Shown piece after piece: positions 12,501 through 22,509 of a DNA stretch of 64,000 bases. The stretch's first letter is position 1. Each line of letters starts with the position of its first letter. Made by a program: the position numbers and the translations under genes. The DNA comes from Norana najaformis (Eukaryota; Annelida; Clitellata; Crassiclitellata; Hormogastridae), in assembly GCA_964023275.1 (NCBI GenBank), contig OZ029914.1, positions 10,299,561 through 10,363,560 of the forward strand, written 5' to 3'. The notes under the pieces are model-generated. The model was not told the DNA's origin and did not search any database. It saw nothing but the letters and a program-made list of their open reading frames with translations.

Positions 12501-13866
12501 CGGAATCAATGATTTCACGATCGCAGGCTATGTGTGGACCCGACACTGTCCAAAAGTCCCAATTAGCCGACCTGTTTACAAGTCGAGCAATCCAAAATGA
12601 TGGCTGGGTTTGGACGAGATACACCTTGCTATTTCGTGACGATTGTAATAATACCGCTAAACGACTTTGTACAGGTTAATTATGGCTAGAATATTTTATT
12701 CGTAAACGATGTTTAAAGAGCAGTCATCAATCAAGTAGACCGACATATGTATAACCTACATAATACTGACCTTTGCTAATCAGCATAATATTGAAGTTAA
12801 ATTCATGCTTCTTTTGGGCCAATAAATGGTTCAAATGCCACCTTGATGGCGCATACATACCTTTGATACAACCAGGTTCTTTGTTGATTTCGTCTTTACA
12901 TTTGAATGCCAAGATCCACAGCCCTTGTGCCGCTTCCGCCTGTTCCCTTGGCGTCCGCTTTGGACCCATGAGATCCACGTAGCAGGGCAAGGCTCCGCTC
13001 TTTACGATTCGGTGCTTGTTGTTGTCGTTCGCCGCCAATTTATTAAGTGACTCAAGGACTTCGATGGTGGAGAAGACTATTTTCATGTACGACTCCTTTA
13101 TGGCGTCGTTCAGGAGTTTAACAAGCAGTTCAAAAACTTCGTCACCCGAATTAATCTTTTCGTTTTCTTCCTCCGTCACCAGGTAGGACTGGATCATTAA
13201 TGATAAACAGGATATCATGCGATTGCTGCACTCACGAAACGGCTGGATGCGTTCAACGGCATCACAGGCCCGCAGCGATTCTCTGGCCCCTGAAGCCCTT
13301 CGGACGACGTTGTGCATAATTCCTATGGATGCCTGGACAATGTCGCTCGGCTTCTCGTCGTTCATGAGATTCGGTTTGAGGTGTTTGGACTTAAGGAATT
13401 TCAGCAGATCCGAGTGAAGCTCCACTTTAAGGATTCGTTCGCAAATGGTTGTGCACTTATCGCTCATGGTCCACATGACCCTCAACAAAACGTCCGCTTT
13501 GTACCAGTTCACACGATCGCAGGTTTCCTGGACGACTTTTTTGAAATTGTCTTTCCAATACCGCTGAAATGACTCCACAAAATTGAGCGAGGCAAGAAGT
13601 TTGCCTAGTTGTTCTGCTTGACTTGAACATCGGTATTTAGCTTCGACTGAGCGAAGGTAGGACGCTTGTTTTACTCTAACTTTTCTTGCCATGCTGGGTA
13701 CGATTCTACTGAGCTCTGCAATTATGTCTTCCATTGAGACATTGGACAAGTCGAATTTTACGTTATCTTCGTCATCTTCTCCATCATCACTGCCACTGGA
13801 TTCTTTCCCCATCTTTGAGTCATCGTCCGTCTCCGAAGTGGTGTATCGTCTCATTGATTCAACGGA
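9403..13866 (-). CDS. ARM-TIR protein gene, five exons
   Basis: Assembled by eye from five exons: 13866-12861, 11923-11810, 10899-10771, 10440-10339 and 9596-9403. All four introns are phase 1 with GT-AG ends. From the ATG at 13854-13852 the coding length is 1533 nt (510 residues plus stop). Residues 1-45 are rich in S, D and E. Residues about 45-369 are helical, with armadillo-like repeats ending in two matching units (AAQGLWILAFK and EAIGALWILEDK). Residues about 376-505 form a TIR domain with motifs GHVFISYQWD, FRVWINEGDK, VVICLSQKYKDSPDCRTEAEY and YYPDGWLG. TIR domains act in innate signalling or as NAD hydrolases. SARM1 has ARM-SAM-SAM-TIR order, but no SAM domain is seen here, so this resembles the orphan ARM-TIR families of invertebrates. 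NADase activity cannot be judged. A further 5' exon is possible because the first exon begins at an acceptor-like site. Confidence 0.85.
9597..10338 (-). other. Intron 4 of the ARM-TIR gene
   Basis: The intron holds a LINE 3'-tail fragment (about 9620-9770, + strand) and a 5'-truncated copy of the tRNA-derived SINE (about 9880-10066, + strand), then AT-rich sequence. No coding signal of its own is seen. Confidence 0.7.
9880..10066 (+). mobile_element. tRNA-derived SINE, 5'-truncated
   Basis: Body and 3' part only: AGATTTAAATCTCGGGTTAA, GGCGTGGCGCCCATTCAAAC, GAAGGATCTCACCCG, GGTCGCTATAGTAAAACATG and a TTTACATTT tail. Antisense in intron 4 of the ARM-TIR gene. Confidence 0.75.
10339..10440 (-). 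CDS. ARM-TIR gene exon 4 (TIR domain, middle)
   Basis: This 102-bp exon has acceptor CTGCTGCTTGTAG and donor ACAG|GTCATG (a weak donor), phase 1 on both sides. It encodes ESILDALATAVEKAAIVVIC and LSQKYKDSPDCRT, which match the TIR strand D / helix D region. Confidence 0.85.
10470..10605 (+). repeat. Degenerate (TCTAA)n-type repeat in intron 3
   Basis: TCTAATCTAA-type pentamers repeat from about 10498 to 10600 with CCTAACCTAACC variants. The tract sits in intron 3 of the ARM-TIR gene (10441-10770). It resembles a telomere-like hexamer only locally, and the dominant unit is five bases. Confidence 0.7.
10771..10899 (-). CDS. ARM-TIR gene exon 3 (TIR domain, first part)
   Basis: This 129-bp exon has acceptor CTACGCTTTAG and donor AAGT|GTCAGT, phase 1 on both sides. 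It encodes QIGDKDGHVFISYQWDSKAT and then FEIRDRLKGAGFRVWINEGDK. These are strand A, helix A and the BB-loop region of a TIR domain. Confidence 0.88.
11285..11505 (-). mobile_element. Jockey-type LINE fragment, C-terminal cysteine cluster
   Basis: The minus frame encodes ALCSCGAVQTMEHTVDVCP and then TRFTGGLLIPHLVDDDACNW. This is the CxC...H...C knuckle found at the C-terminus of many jockey/RTE-like LINE proteins (CDCG..QTM.HI...CP..R..GG). It lies in intron 2 of the ARM-TIR gene (10900-11809), so it is not part of that protein. Confidence 0.6.
11810..11923 (-). CDS. ARM-TIR gene exon 2 (last ARM repeat)
   Basis: This 114-bp exon is too short for a simple ORF search. The acceptor is TTTTTCAAG and the donor is G|GTTAGT, both phase 1. 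It encodes LKALLKSSDKQVMKEAIGAL followed by WILEDKNE, a typical armadillo unit. It joins exon 1 as K-A-L-K and exon 3 as A-G-G-Q without breaking the frame. Confidence 0.85.
11924..12860 (-). other. Intron 1 of the ARM-TIR gene
   Basis: Contains a GC-richer stretch (12090-12600) with frames such as MILEHLKKFPVFDPSSHEEP that look coding-derived, perhaps a relic of an unidentified element, and AT-rich flanks. No splice-compatible exon was seen. Confidence 0.35.
12861..13866 (-). CDS. ARM-TIR gene exon 1 (acidic N-terminus and ARM-like repeats)
   Basis: The open frame continues to 12727, but translation should stop at the strong donor AAAG|GTATGT (exon end 12861, phase 1). The residues after PGCIK in the long ORF are intronic. 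The upstream limit is the acceptor TTGCAG at 13867-13872. The first in-frame ATG is at 13854-13852, followed by MRRYTTSETDDD and an S/D/E-rich tract. The rest is a long run of amphipathic helices ending with the ARM-like unit EQAEAAQGLWILAFK. Confidence 0.85.
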
Positions 13867-14034
13867 CTGCAACCAAATTTACACAACTCATTTAATGTCG
13901 CATTACTATTTCACATTTATATAAAATGCCAACACAAAATGGCCATTCTTACTACGACCTGACTATCAAACCTTGACCTCTCACTTCTGACCACATTACT
14001 GAACTACCAGTGAAATCAACATCCAAACACTTTA

Positions 14035-14330
14035 CCTTGCGCCTACATGGCATATAAAGTCCCAGCCTTGAATCTTTGCCATAATCCTAGCTTTCCTAAT
14101 TTATCTTTCTCTACTGACATACTTCCTCGCTCTCAGAAGATTGCAGCAATAAGTCCTTGTCTTAATAAAAGTTGTCTGAGTCTCATTGTTTGCCATAGTT
14201 TAATGTCTATGTCTAACAATGCTTTCGTATATAAGATGATAGAGAAAATGATCCATACTCATTCAGCTCGACTGTTAACAGGAAAGAAGTACTCCATATC
14301 TCACAAGTGAGGCGTAGGGAAGGTGCTCAT
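14035..14330 (+). mobile_element. Possible LINE C-terminal fragment
   Basis: The frame KMIHTHSARLLTGKKYSISH resembles the QNSAARLLTGTKKYDHI motif of CR1/L2 RT C-termini. The rest is decayed. Confidence 0.4.
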
Positions 14331-14559
14331 TTCCTTTTCTTTAGGCCACTGAGCCGGCAATGGATGATCCCAACGTCCTGGACACTGGGCCAGTGCGTCG
14401 CAGGACTTGCCATTTACTTCCCAGCTTACGCCGGTACAAATTTACTGCTTGGTGACACAGGCACGGTGTGCGCAAAAATCTTGCCCAGGGTCGTTACACG
14501 GAGTCGAAACCGCGACTGCATGATCATTGACCAAATGGGTACCGATCCTTATCGTAACC

Positions 14560-14885
14560 GTAAACTAAAAATTTCTAAAGCGCCACTTAAAAGCTGAGCG
14601 GAGGGCACCAGCTTATTCACGAGCGCTGCGTCAAGTCAGTTGGGTTGTCCAAAGATGCATTCAAGAACCAATACAGGTTGCCACAAGACCAGAGAGAAAA
14701 TTGGGAAAGGAATTCTTAGAATGGGTCTATGTTTAAGCTGAGAGAAATGGGAAGGCAGCGGATTCGATGGATCAAGGTGGGATTTCTTGAGTTTTGAATG
14801 GAAAAACTGAGGAAACAGATGATGATGGGTGAACGACAGAAGTGATATAGGAACAGAGAATTTGCGATAGGCCACCATGCTGCAC
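14560..14885 (-). mobile_element. L2-like LINE 3' end (minus strand)
   Basis: The minus strand shows the 3' UTR with THHHLFPQFFHSKLKKSH and the conserved terminus: CTCGTGAATAAGCTGGTGCC, a GTGGCGCTTTAGAAATTTTT block, and a GATTACG-like end near 14555-14570. Confidence 0.65.
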
Positions 14886-14934
14886 AACTCTATTCCTACC
14901 TGTCTGTAAACAACCTACTTGCACTTCTCAAGTC

Positions 14935-15850
14935 AGGCCTTAGGTATATGCTTTCTCCAGGACCTTAGGGTGGAGCCCCCAACCATTTCGGATCACATTC
15001 ACTCCACACCTTCTCCTGTAGCCGGTCTTCGCCATTAGATCTTTCCAGGGATGGAGGGTCCTGGATCGGGAGACCTTCCGAGCTGGGCTGCTAAACAGTT
15101 CACTACTGGGAGATTTATTGCTTTTGGAGCAACACACCTCCGAGGAACTATTTGCAGTATACGACTCTACCATCAGTTCTCTGATTGATCGTCTTCTCCC
15201 TCTTAAAACCATCAAGACTCGCCAAAGACCTCGTGCATCTTGGTTCGACGAAGCTTGTCGAAACCTTCGTTGAGACGTACGGCGCCTTGAGAGCCGTTTC
15301 AGACGAACGCAGTCCATCAGACCGTAACACCTGGATCTATCGACTGCTTCATAAGCACGGCGAATTCCGCTAGAGGGAGATGCGATATTGGAAGGTGCTA
15401 ATCAATCGCGATAAATCCAACCCCCGTCGTCTGTGGACGTCGCTTTCCAGGAATTTGATTCGCGCCACGTTAAAGCATCACCCTCTCACCTAACATTCAC
15501 AACAGGATACCATCTGGATTATATGCTTACCAAACTCGCCTTGGCCCGCCGTTCCACCGAGGGCGCGCCCCACCGACCTTCTCTTCAGACGATCTCTGTG
15601 GACGGACTGTGACGGTTATTGTCAACGTCGTCATCGAAGTCTTAAGAACTCGACTCCTTACCGTCATTCCTCCTTAAAGAACTCATAGATGACTTATTGT
15701 CTTTCCATCACTTATTGTTTAACCGGGCTCTGTGTGAGAGCTCTTTCCCCTTTTCAGAAAAGGGCTATTGTCTTCCCCTCCGTCAAGCGTCCAGGTTTGG
15801 ATATCAATGATATATTGACCCACCTCAAACCTATCCTTACTATCTAAGCT
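14935..15850 (+). mobile_element. L2-like LINE fragment: endonuclease-RT linker
   Basis: The frames read VYDSTISSLIDRLLPLKTIK, RPRASWFDEACRNLR, DVRRLESRFRRTQS, REMRYWKVLINRDKSNPRRL, and later ELIDDLLSFHHLLFNRALCE. This is the characteristic WFDxxCRxLRRxxRRLER linker of L2/CR1 ORF2. Several frameshifts are present. Confidence 0.72.
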
Positions 15851-16770
15851 AGTTAAGATACATGTATCCATCCAGTTAATACATTATCTTGAGGCTAGCT
15901 CTCTAATGCCTAGCCAACAGTAGGGCTTCAGATGATTTCATTCAACTGAATCCGTCATCACCCGCATTCCATCTCTAACCGAATTAAAGTACGTAAACAA
16001 GTAGTAGTAGTTGTTGTTGACGTAGTAGATTACCAGACTTAATCATTTTAGTAGTTGTTGAAGGTTAAGATGAAGAATGAGGGGAGAGTTAATCGCAGAG
16101 AACTGATACCAACAGCTGGTTTGCATTAGCGTCCTGGCCAGCGAGTAGGCAGTAGGGCGTCTAATTTCTTACTTTGTCCAGACAAGGAGAGGAAATCTTG
16201 AATTTCAGACAACTGAATCACCAGTCGACTTAGAGAGCTGTGCAGAGACAGAGCCAAGAATACATAAGGCCAAACGTGTACAGATACAGACGCAGGTCGA
16301 AACAGAGTCAAACCAGCGGACACGCCGAGACCAATAGAGAAAGACGGAACCAGTCAGAGATAGATACACAGTCAGACCGAGCTGAGTAAGCTGTACATTT
16401 CAGACAAAGAGAATGCCAGGGTACCAATCAGATGGAGCACCCAGAGGTAATTCTATGAATATTGTTCAATAGTCGCCAGGTGGCCAAGATGGACGCTGAA
16501 ATAGTTTATCCGTGTTTACAGTTCGATAATTGTTCAAAATTTTCAAGTTTATTTTATATTTTATATATAATTATATATCGGCGAACTGGATTTATTCTTC
16601 TGTCTTCGTTAATGCAACGGATATTCAATTTCCTAAACACAATAATTTTATTTCTACAAACCCGTCCAGTCGTCTGTTATCGTAAAGCGTCCGTTACGAA
16701 CTCAAAATGGCGGATTGTTATCTAACTTGGTTTGCTGACTGTAGCGTCTCCATTCGTTTAGAAAACTAGT
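15850..16770. other. Unassigned DNA upstream of the CR1-type LINE
   Basis: Repeats of GTAGTAGTTGTTGTTG near 16000-16020. Short frames only, no domain recognised. Confidence 0.3.
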
Positions 16771-17027
16771 TTGACTATCACTGGTCGTCATCTACACAAT
16801 TTCCTTGGCCAAGTCAAGGATGCAACACCATTAAGCCTGGAAAGAGCACGAAGTGTTCTTCGGGCGAATGCAGTTGGCTCACGCAAGCGTATTCTGGTTG
16901 CGTTAATCCTGAGCTTTGTCATGTCACAGGGGTCCTGCTATGGTCTCGTACAGGTTGGCCTTTTCGCCCTCAGCGCCGCCGTTCCTTGTTCTCTGCATTC
17001 GTTGCTGTTCTACTGCTCAAGTCCGAA

Positions 17028-17051
17028 GATGCTGAGAGCAACCCAGGCCCA
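17028..17051 (+). other. 2A-like motif DAESNPGP in the LINE N-terminus
   Basis: DAESNPGP matches the consensus D-x-E-x-N-P-G-P of ribosome-skipping peptides, preceded by the hydrophobic stretch FSAFVAVLLLKSE. 2A-like sequences are known near the ORF start of some CR1/L2-type non-LTR elements in sea urchins, amphioxus and molluscs. The position just before the endonuclease fits. Confidence 0.8.
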
Positions 17052-17680
17052 TCTTCCCACAAAGTCCAGACTGGGAAGATGACGTCGAAACAAGTAACCA
17101 TTAATTTCGGTAGCTTCAACATCCTGTCGTTCTGCCATTATTCACGACCTGATCATCGACGAACAGCTGGACATTCTCGCACTTTGTGAGACATGGATTG
17201 GTGCTGACACACTCGACTGCATCAAGCGAGATATTGCACCGGATGGCTTCTCCGTTCTTCACGTTCACCCCCGTGGAACCCAAGGTCGCCCTCTAGCTGG
17301 TGGTGGCCTCGCGGTGATCTACAGGTCCTCGCTGGACATCAACGTCCGTCCGCGGGCAGAAATGCTCTGCTTTTCCTCATGTGAGGATCAGCTGATACGA
17401 CTCGGCAGATCGTCGACGACAATTACTCTCGCCAGCATCCACCGTCCTTCTGGTGCAGTCGGCGATTTCTATAACGACCTGTCGACTTATATCAACTGTT
17501 TACGTTGAGGCTGGTGAAAGACTTCTACTCTGTGGCGATCTCAACTGTCCTGGGTCTAATGGTTAGATCAGTGATGATCTCGCTGATCTCTTCTCCAGCT
17601 GCGGCCTTCGTCAGTACGTCGACGTTACAACTCGAGAGGATAACCTTCTAGACGTCCTAGCTTCTGATGACCGGACCACT

Positions 17681-18739
17681 GTGTATGATGTCCAGGTGAG
17701 CGACGCTGGTCTTGTTTCAAATCACAAACTTATACTCTGTAAGTTCACTACCTTCTGCCACTGCCAACCTGTTAGGGACACATATCGTAACATCAAGGCG
17801 GTAGATCCTGTACAGTTCAGTCAGTCGCTTATTGATTCTGATCTATTCACTGCGCCAGCAAGCACTGCAGACGATTTTGCTGAACAGTACAAGAGAACTG
17901 TGTCACTCATATTGGATAAAGTCGCCCCTATTCACATCTGCTACCGGCGATCTTCCAAACCTGTAACAAGGTGGCTTTCCTTAGAGGCAATAGAGGCAAA
18001 GAGAGAAGGTCGTCGACTAGAGCGAAGATGGAAAAGTTCAGGCCTTGAGGAGGACAGACAGCGTTACCGTCATCAGTGCCGCCTCACAAACAAGATCATA
18101 AATGACTCCAGGAGTTCTTACTACTCCAGCCAGCTGAAAAGTGCTCAGACCTCTCGTGATCGATGGCGCATCTCTCAGCATCTTCTGCATTCAAAGAATG
18201 CTGTCATCTGCCAACGCTCAGAACAAGAAAACCAGAAACTATGCGCTGACTTCGCTTCATTTTTTGCCAACAAAATTAACGATCTCAAATGTAAAATTGC
18301 ACATTGTACTAGTTATCTAACTTGGAATGACTTGCTACTTGACTCTGACTTCTCTGGTACTGCCTTTAATGACAATCCACCTGTCACATACTTTGAAGTC
18401 CTGTCTCTTCTTAATCACACTGTTCCTAAGTCCTCTCCAGTGGACTTCATACCAATATCACTCATTGTCTCTTGCTCTGATGTTTTCTCACATCTGATCG
18501 CACACTTGGCCAACTTATCTTTTGCTCAAGGCTGTTTTCCATCATGTTTTAAATCAGCATTAGTTACGCCTTTACTTAAAAAAGCTGACCTAGACACCAA
18601 TAACCTCTCAAATTTTAGACTCATCTCCAATCTTAACATTTCTAAGATTCTTGAACTTCTCTTCCTTGCGCGGAATAAGAAACACGTCACTTCATCTCCT
18701 AACTTCAGTCCTTACCAATCAGCCTACCGTGAAGGCTAG
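17681..18739 (+). CDS. LINE ORF2 segment: endonuclease end to RT N-terminus
   Basis: This 352-residue open stretch belongs to the CR1-type LINE. It begins after the endonuclease SNHK motif, runs through the charged linker with WLSLEAIEAKREGRRLERRW, and reaches RT blocks 1-2 (FRLISNLNISKILELLFL). It stops at a TAG after PYQSAYREG, where family members continue with STETALL. It is not a host gene. Confidence 0.85.
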   Translation: MYDVQVSDAGLVSNHKLILCKFTTFCHCQPVRDTYRNIKAVDPVQFSQSLIDSDLFTAPASTADDFAEQYKRTVSLILDKVAPIHICYRRSSKPVTRWLSLEAIEAKREGRRLERRWKSSGLEEDRQRYRHQCRLTNKIINDSRSSYYSSQLKSAQTSRDRWRISQHLLHSKNAVICQRSEQENQKLCADFASFFANKINDLKCKIAHCTSYLTWNDLLLDSDFSGTAFNDNPPVTYFEVLSLLNHTVPKSSPVDFIPISLIVSCSDVFSHLIAHLANLSFAQGCFPSCFKSALVTPLLKKADLDTNNLSNFRLISNLNISKILELLFLARNKKHVTSSPNFSPYQSAYREG

Positions 18740-18888
18740 TCAACTGAAACTGCTCTCACTTTCACACTGGACAACATCTTTTCAGCAATCGATACTGGAC
18801 AGGCGTGCCTTTCAGTGTGTCTCGACCTTAGTGCTGCTTTTGACACTGTCGACCACCATCTCTTTCTAGAATCTGCGAAACCTTTAGT

Positions 18889-19776
18889 TTGTCTGGGACT
18901 GCCTTAAACTGGTTAGCTTCTTACCTATGTAGTAGTTCTCTGCAAGTGGGCATTGGTTCTGCTCGGTCTGATCCTTCTTTCTGCACTGCTGGTGTTCCAC
19001 AGGGATCTGTCCTTGGCCCCTTATTATTCACCATCTTCAAATCACCAGTCAGCCGCATAACCAACAACTGTGGAGTGAAGTTACAGCAGTACGCTGATGA
19101 CAGTCAGCTTTACATTGCTCTGTCACCCACTGATCTGTCAGGCAAAGCAACGCTTGAAGAGTGTCTCTCTCCCATTCATGCATGGTTCTGTTTCAATGGT
19201 TTGGCCATAAATCCTGATAAATCTGAAGCGATCATGTTTGGCTCACGTCAACGTCTGCATTCTCTCACTTCACGTTCCAGCATTGACCAAGCTGGCACTT
19301 ATGTTCCGCTATCAAACATGGTCAAAACACTTGGGGTAACTTTGGACAGCAATCTTACATTTCGACCTCACATAATAAACCTCTGCAAATCTTGTTTCTA
19401 TCACATAAAGGCATTATGTCACATCAGGTCAGCTCTTACCAAAGACATGGCACAAACTGTAGCCTGTTCTCTAGTCTGCTCTCGCTTCGATTATGCCAAC
19501 GTGGTCTTTACAGGTATCTCAAATCTTGAACTCAAAAAACTTCAATGCATCCAAAATTCCCTGGCTCGTGTGGTGCTGCGTGCACCTACTTACACAAATA
19601 CCTTAGCTCTATTAAGCCAGCTGCATTGGCTTTCTGTGGAATTCCGGATAACATTCAAACTAGCCTGTTTGACCTATAAAACTCTTACCATGAGCACTCC
19701 TACATACCTTCAGTCTCTAGTCTCTCCTTACATCCCCCCGCAGTCTACGATCTTCAGGTACGGGTCTCTTGGCTGA
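18889..19776 (+). CDS. LINE ORF2 segment: RT palm, thumb and C-terminus
   Basis: This 295-residue open stretch carries SGTALNWLASYL, AGVPQGSVLGPLLF, YADDSQLYIA, FNGLAINPDKSEAIMFGS, LGVTLDSNLTFRPH and QCIQNSLARVVLRAP. The frame shifts just before it (18885) and just after it (19770). The YADD catalytic pair is intact. Confidence 0.88.
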   Translation: MSGTALNWLASYLCSSSLQVGIGSARSDPSFCTAGVPQGSVLGPLLFTIFKSPVSRITNNCGVKLQQYADDSQLYIALSPTDLSGKATLEECLSPIHAWFCFNGLAINPDKSEAIMFGSRQRLHSLTSRSSIDQAGTYVPLSNMVKTLGVTLDSNLTFRPHIINLCKSCFYHIKALCHIRSALTKDMAQTVACSLVCSRFDYANVVFTGISNLELKKLQCIQNSLARVVLRAPTYTNTLALLSQLHWLSVEFRITFKLACLTYKTLTMSTPTYLQSLVSPYIPPQSTIFRYGSLG

Positions 19777-20429
19777 GCCGCGACGCAGAGCTGTCCTGGG
19801 CTCTCGTACAATCCACATCGCTGCCCCGAAGGAATGGAACCGTCTACCAGTGTTTCTCCGAAGTTCGAACTCTTCCTTCTTTCAAGAAATGCCCGAAACG
19901 TCACCATTTCTCACTGGCTTTCAAGCATCTGGATATCTAACTCAACTGGCGACTGACTATCCATGCCTCCGATTCACATTCCGGTGTGACTTTGCGCGCG
20001 TTACATATTTTTGTAATAATAATAATAATAAAAATAATAGAATCTTAACACGTAACTACAAGCTAGATCACATAGACAGAACTCATCCTTAGGCCGTTTG
20101 GCTTGAGATGCCATACAGAACAGTCGATGAGCTCTAAGATTCTACTTTCGGAGATAGAACGCAGTTAGAAATGTAGCCGGAGTAGTGTCTAGTGTCTTAT
20201 CGACACTACCGGGTAAAATAAAGTTTGTCGTAGGGTAATGTCGCTCGCTTCGCAATGTAACTGTTGAACTAGAATCTCGCACGCGTTGTCAGCCATTGAT
20301 TCGAAGAACATTCAAGTGCTGAATGACAATCTAGAATAAACGATGAAAACTGAAAAGTGACAACTGGACGAGAAACCCTGTATCGTAATATATAGAAATG
20401 AGCACTACCATATATCTGACACGCACGGG

Positions 20430-21170
20430 GCTTTCGATCGGGGACAAGTGGCCCTTCCTTGCCCTTTTGACATTACCGCCGCTTTCGACACAGTCGATCA
20501 TAGTATCCTATTATAGAGCGTCTAGTGAGGTCATTCAGCATTTCTGGCCCGGCTGTGTCCTGGTTGTCCTCCTTCTCTCTCATCGCTCCCAATCTATCGT
20601 CTTTGGAGAAAGTCTGGTCCCCGGTAACCATGGGTCTCAACCAGGGTTCGGTCCTTGCTCCGCTCATTTTCATTCTTTACATGCCGACGACATAGGCTTA
20701 TACTCATGGCCCAGCGGCAGAGGCTGTCTCCATGACCCAGAGATTGCTTCATGCATCGTCGGTACTCAGGCCTGGTTTGAAATGTAACCATCTTCGTCTG
20801 AACCCAGCAGAACTCAGTTCATCTGGCTCGGCGGCTACATCCAACTCTCAAAGATGGACATAGTAAATTTATCCCTCCTCTTTCCCCACGTCTTTTTCCA
20901 TATCTCGGTGCGAAACCTGGGAGTGACCCTGGGTCGGGATCTGACTTTGCGGGAGCAAATAAATAACGTCTGCCTTACTTGTTTTACCACCTGCGTCAAA
21001 TATGCACTATCCGATACTCCCTTTCAACCCAAGCCTCCATTATAGTCCACGCACTCATCTGCTCCAGAATTGACTTTGGAAACACGATTTTTGCCTCTAT
21101 TGGGTCCCTCTCCCTTTCACAAATATACGTGTATGCATGTGTAACCCCCGTGTCTTATACTCTCTTGTCT
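20430..21170 (+). mobile_element. Decayed CR1/L2-like LINE fragment
   Basis: Out-of-frame blocks are visible: DITAAFDTVDHSIL (about 20468-20510), SHRSQSIVFGESLV, HADDIGLYSW (20683-20712) and LGVTLGRDLTLREQINNVC (20911-20970). No frame is open across the RT. Confidence 0.6.
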
Positions 21171-21654
21171 AGGTTCTGGTGACTTGATTGCAGTCACTTT
21201 ACATTACACTATGGTGCCTACAAGCTTGCTTAGCCAGTAAGTAGATACACACGTTAATTGGGGTTTAGTCTCCTAATATGATAATTATAGGTCAGACTCA
21301 AATCAACATGTGATCTCTAGCGGAAATTGTAATGATGTTACAATAGCTCGTATTTTCCACTACCATCTTGTATCATAATGTATGATTGAATAAAAATGAA
21401 CAAAGTCAATTGTTGTAAATCAATCAATATATTATAAAGTTTAATGTCTTAATTAATTCTTAACTAAGGCCAGCTTCTTATCAAGCCTAAATCTATGATC
21501 CTATCCAACCACAAGCTTTGATGGCCATTTTACCTCTGTATCCTGACTCTTTGATAAAGTCTGAAACAGTTTCACCGTGAGTTGCAGTGAGTTTGCATCG
21601 ACGTAGAATGGTTAGATTGTCACTCACCACTAGTTGTCCCTGCGCAAACAATTC

Positions 21655-21915
21655 AATTCACCACGCCGACATACCTGGCATAGTTAGCTACATCAGTAAG
21701 CGCGTACCCCAAGGAAGCCTCGGTGCGTGAGGATCCCAGGTTCGCGTCCCGGTCGTGGCTTATTTCAGAGATTTGAATCTCGGGCTACTACGGTCCGTGC
21801 GCGGGGACCTTAAATGGCGTGTAGCGGTGGTGAAGGATCTCACCCGTGCGCGGGTGGAGGCCATATGGCCGCTATAGAAAAACGTGTACAATTTACAATT
21901 TTACAATTTTTACCT
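21655..21915 (+). mobile_element. tRNA-derived SINE, full-length copy
   Basis: The head starts TAGTTAGCTACATCAGTAAG (A-box-like) and contains GGTTCGCGTCCCGG (B-box-like, cf. GGTTCGANTCC). The body has AGATTTGAATCTCGGG, GGGGACCTTAAATGGCGTG and GAAGGATCTCACCCG. The 3' part GGCCGCTATAGAAAAACGTG ends in a (CAATTTTA)-like tail. Other copies are at 9.9, 51.1, 61.2, 61.9 and 63.0 kb. Confidence 0.8.
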
Positions 21916-22509
21916 TGTAGACCATCGATTATTTGTCTCTCGTAGTAGGTATTCTAAGCGAGTTCCTTGCAGTTCAAGGAATGGAATTCACACGATTCAA
22001 TCGTAACCGTCCAAAGGAATGGCTCTTTGACGAGATAGAGTTGTACTGTAGAGTCAAGAACAAGGTATATTTGCTGTCTTTCGACTCACGCAGCTAAGTC
22101 CGTATCGACGCACTTACATGGACTTAATCCACGACTTTCTGACGTTAGTTTCTCGACGAAAACTATGTCATTTCACAACGAAAACACAGGTCAATTACCT
22201 GTAAAAACACGAGGCCTTATCCGCTCATCATACGAGAATGCAGTTCAACTTGACAAGTCTGCAACTGACCGCTTATTTCTCGGAGTTACGCTGGATCGCA
22301 ACGAGGACCTTTCCTGTCCAAAATCCAGCCGTGAACTGACTACCGCAACGGTTTTTCACATCGATTGTTCAATCGTTACAAGGTTTCCTATTGGCCGAAA
22401 TGATCGTCTGCCTCTTTCACTTATCCTTGTAGCAGTTTCATAGTTCTTCTATGAAATCTTCGTCTGCTCATTTGTTTACAAAGAATAAGGAGTCGCGTCT
22501 ACTGCGTCC

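Larger units (their letters stand above)
16771..20050 (+). mobile_element. CR1-type LINE, near full length
   Basis: Order: a 5' leader and N-terminal hydrophobic segment with a 2A-like motif (16986-17060); an AP-like endonuclease (LDILALCETWIG, GGGLAVIYRSSLD, LLLCGDLNCPG, VSNHKLILCKF); an RT with FRLISNLNISKI, AFDTVDHHL, AGVPQGSVLGPLLFTIF and QQYADDSQLYIALS (intact catalytic DD); LGVTLDSNLTF; ARVVLRAPTYTNTLALLSQL; and a C-terminus APKEWNRLPVFLRSS. Breaks occur near 17130, 17510, 18738 (TAG), 18885 and 19775. It ends in an (AAT)n tail near 20015-20040. It is recent but inactive. Confidence 0.9.

Noticed and set aside
12727-12860. C-terminal extension of the long 381-residue frame
   Set aside because: The frame passes a strong GTATGT donor. 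Splicing to 11923 restores an armadillo repeat, so the extension is intron.
9403-13866. SARM1 orthologue
   Set aside because: The domain order is similar, but the SAM domains are not found between the last ARM unit and the TIR, which are joined by a single phase-1 intron.
20473-20791. Minus-strand ORFs overlapping the LINE fragment at 20.4-21.2 kb
   Set aside because: They are shadows of the plus-strand RT relic (DITAAFDTVDH, HADDIGLYS).
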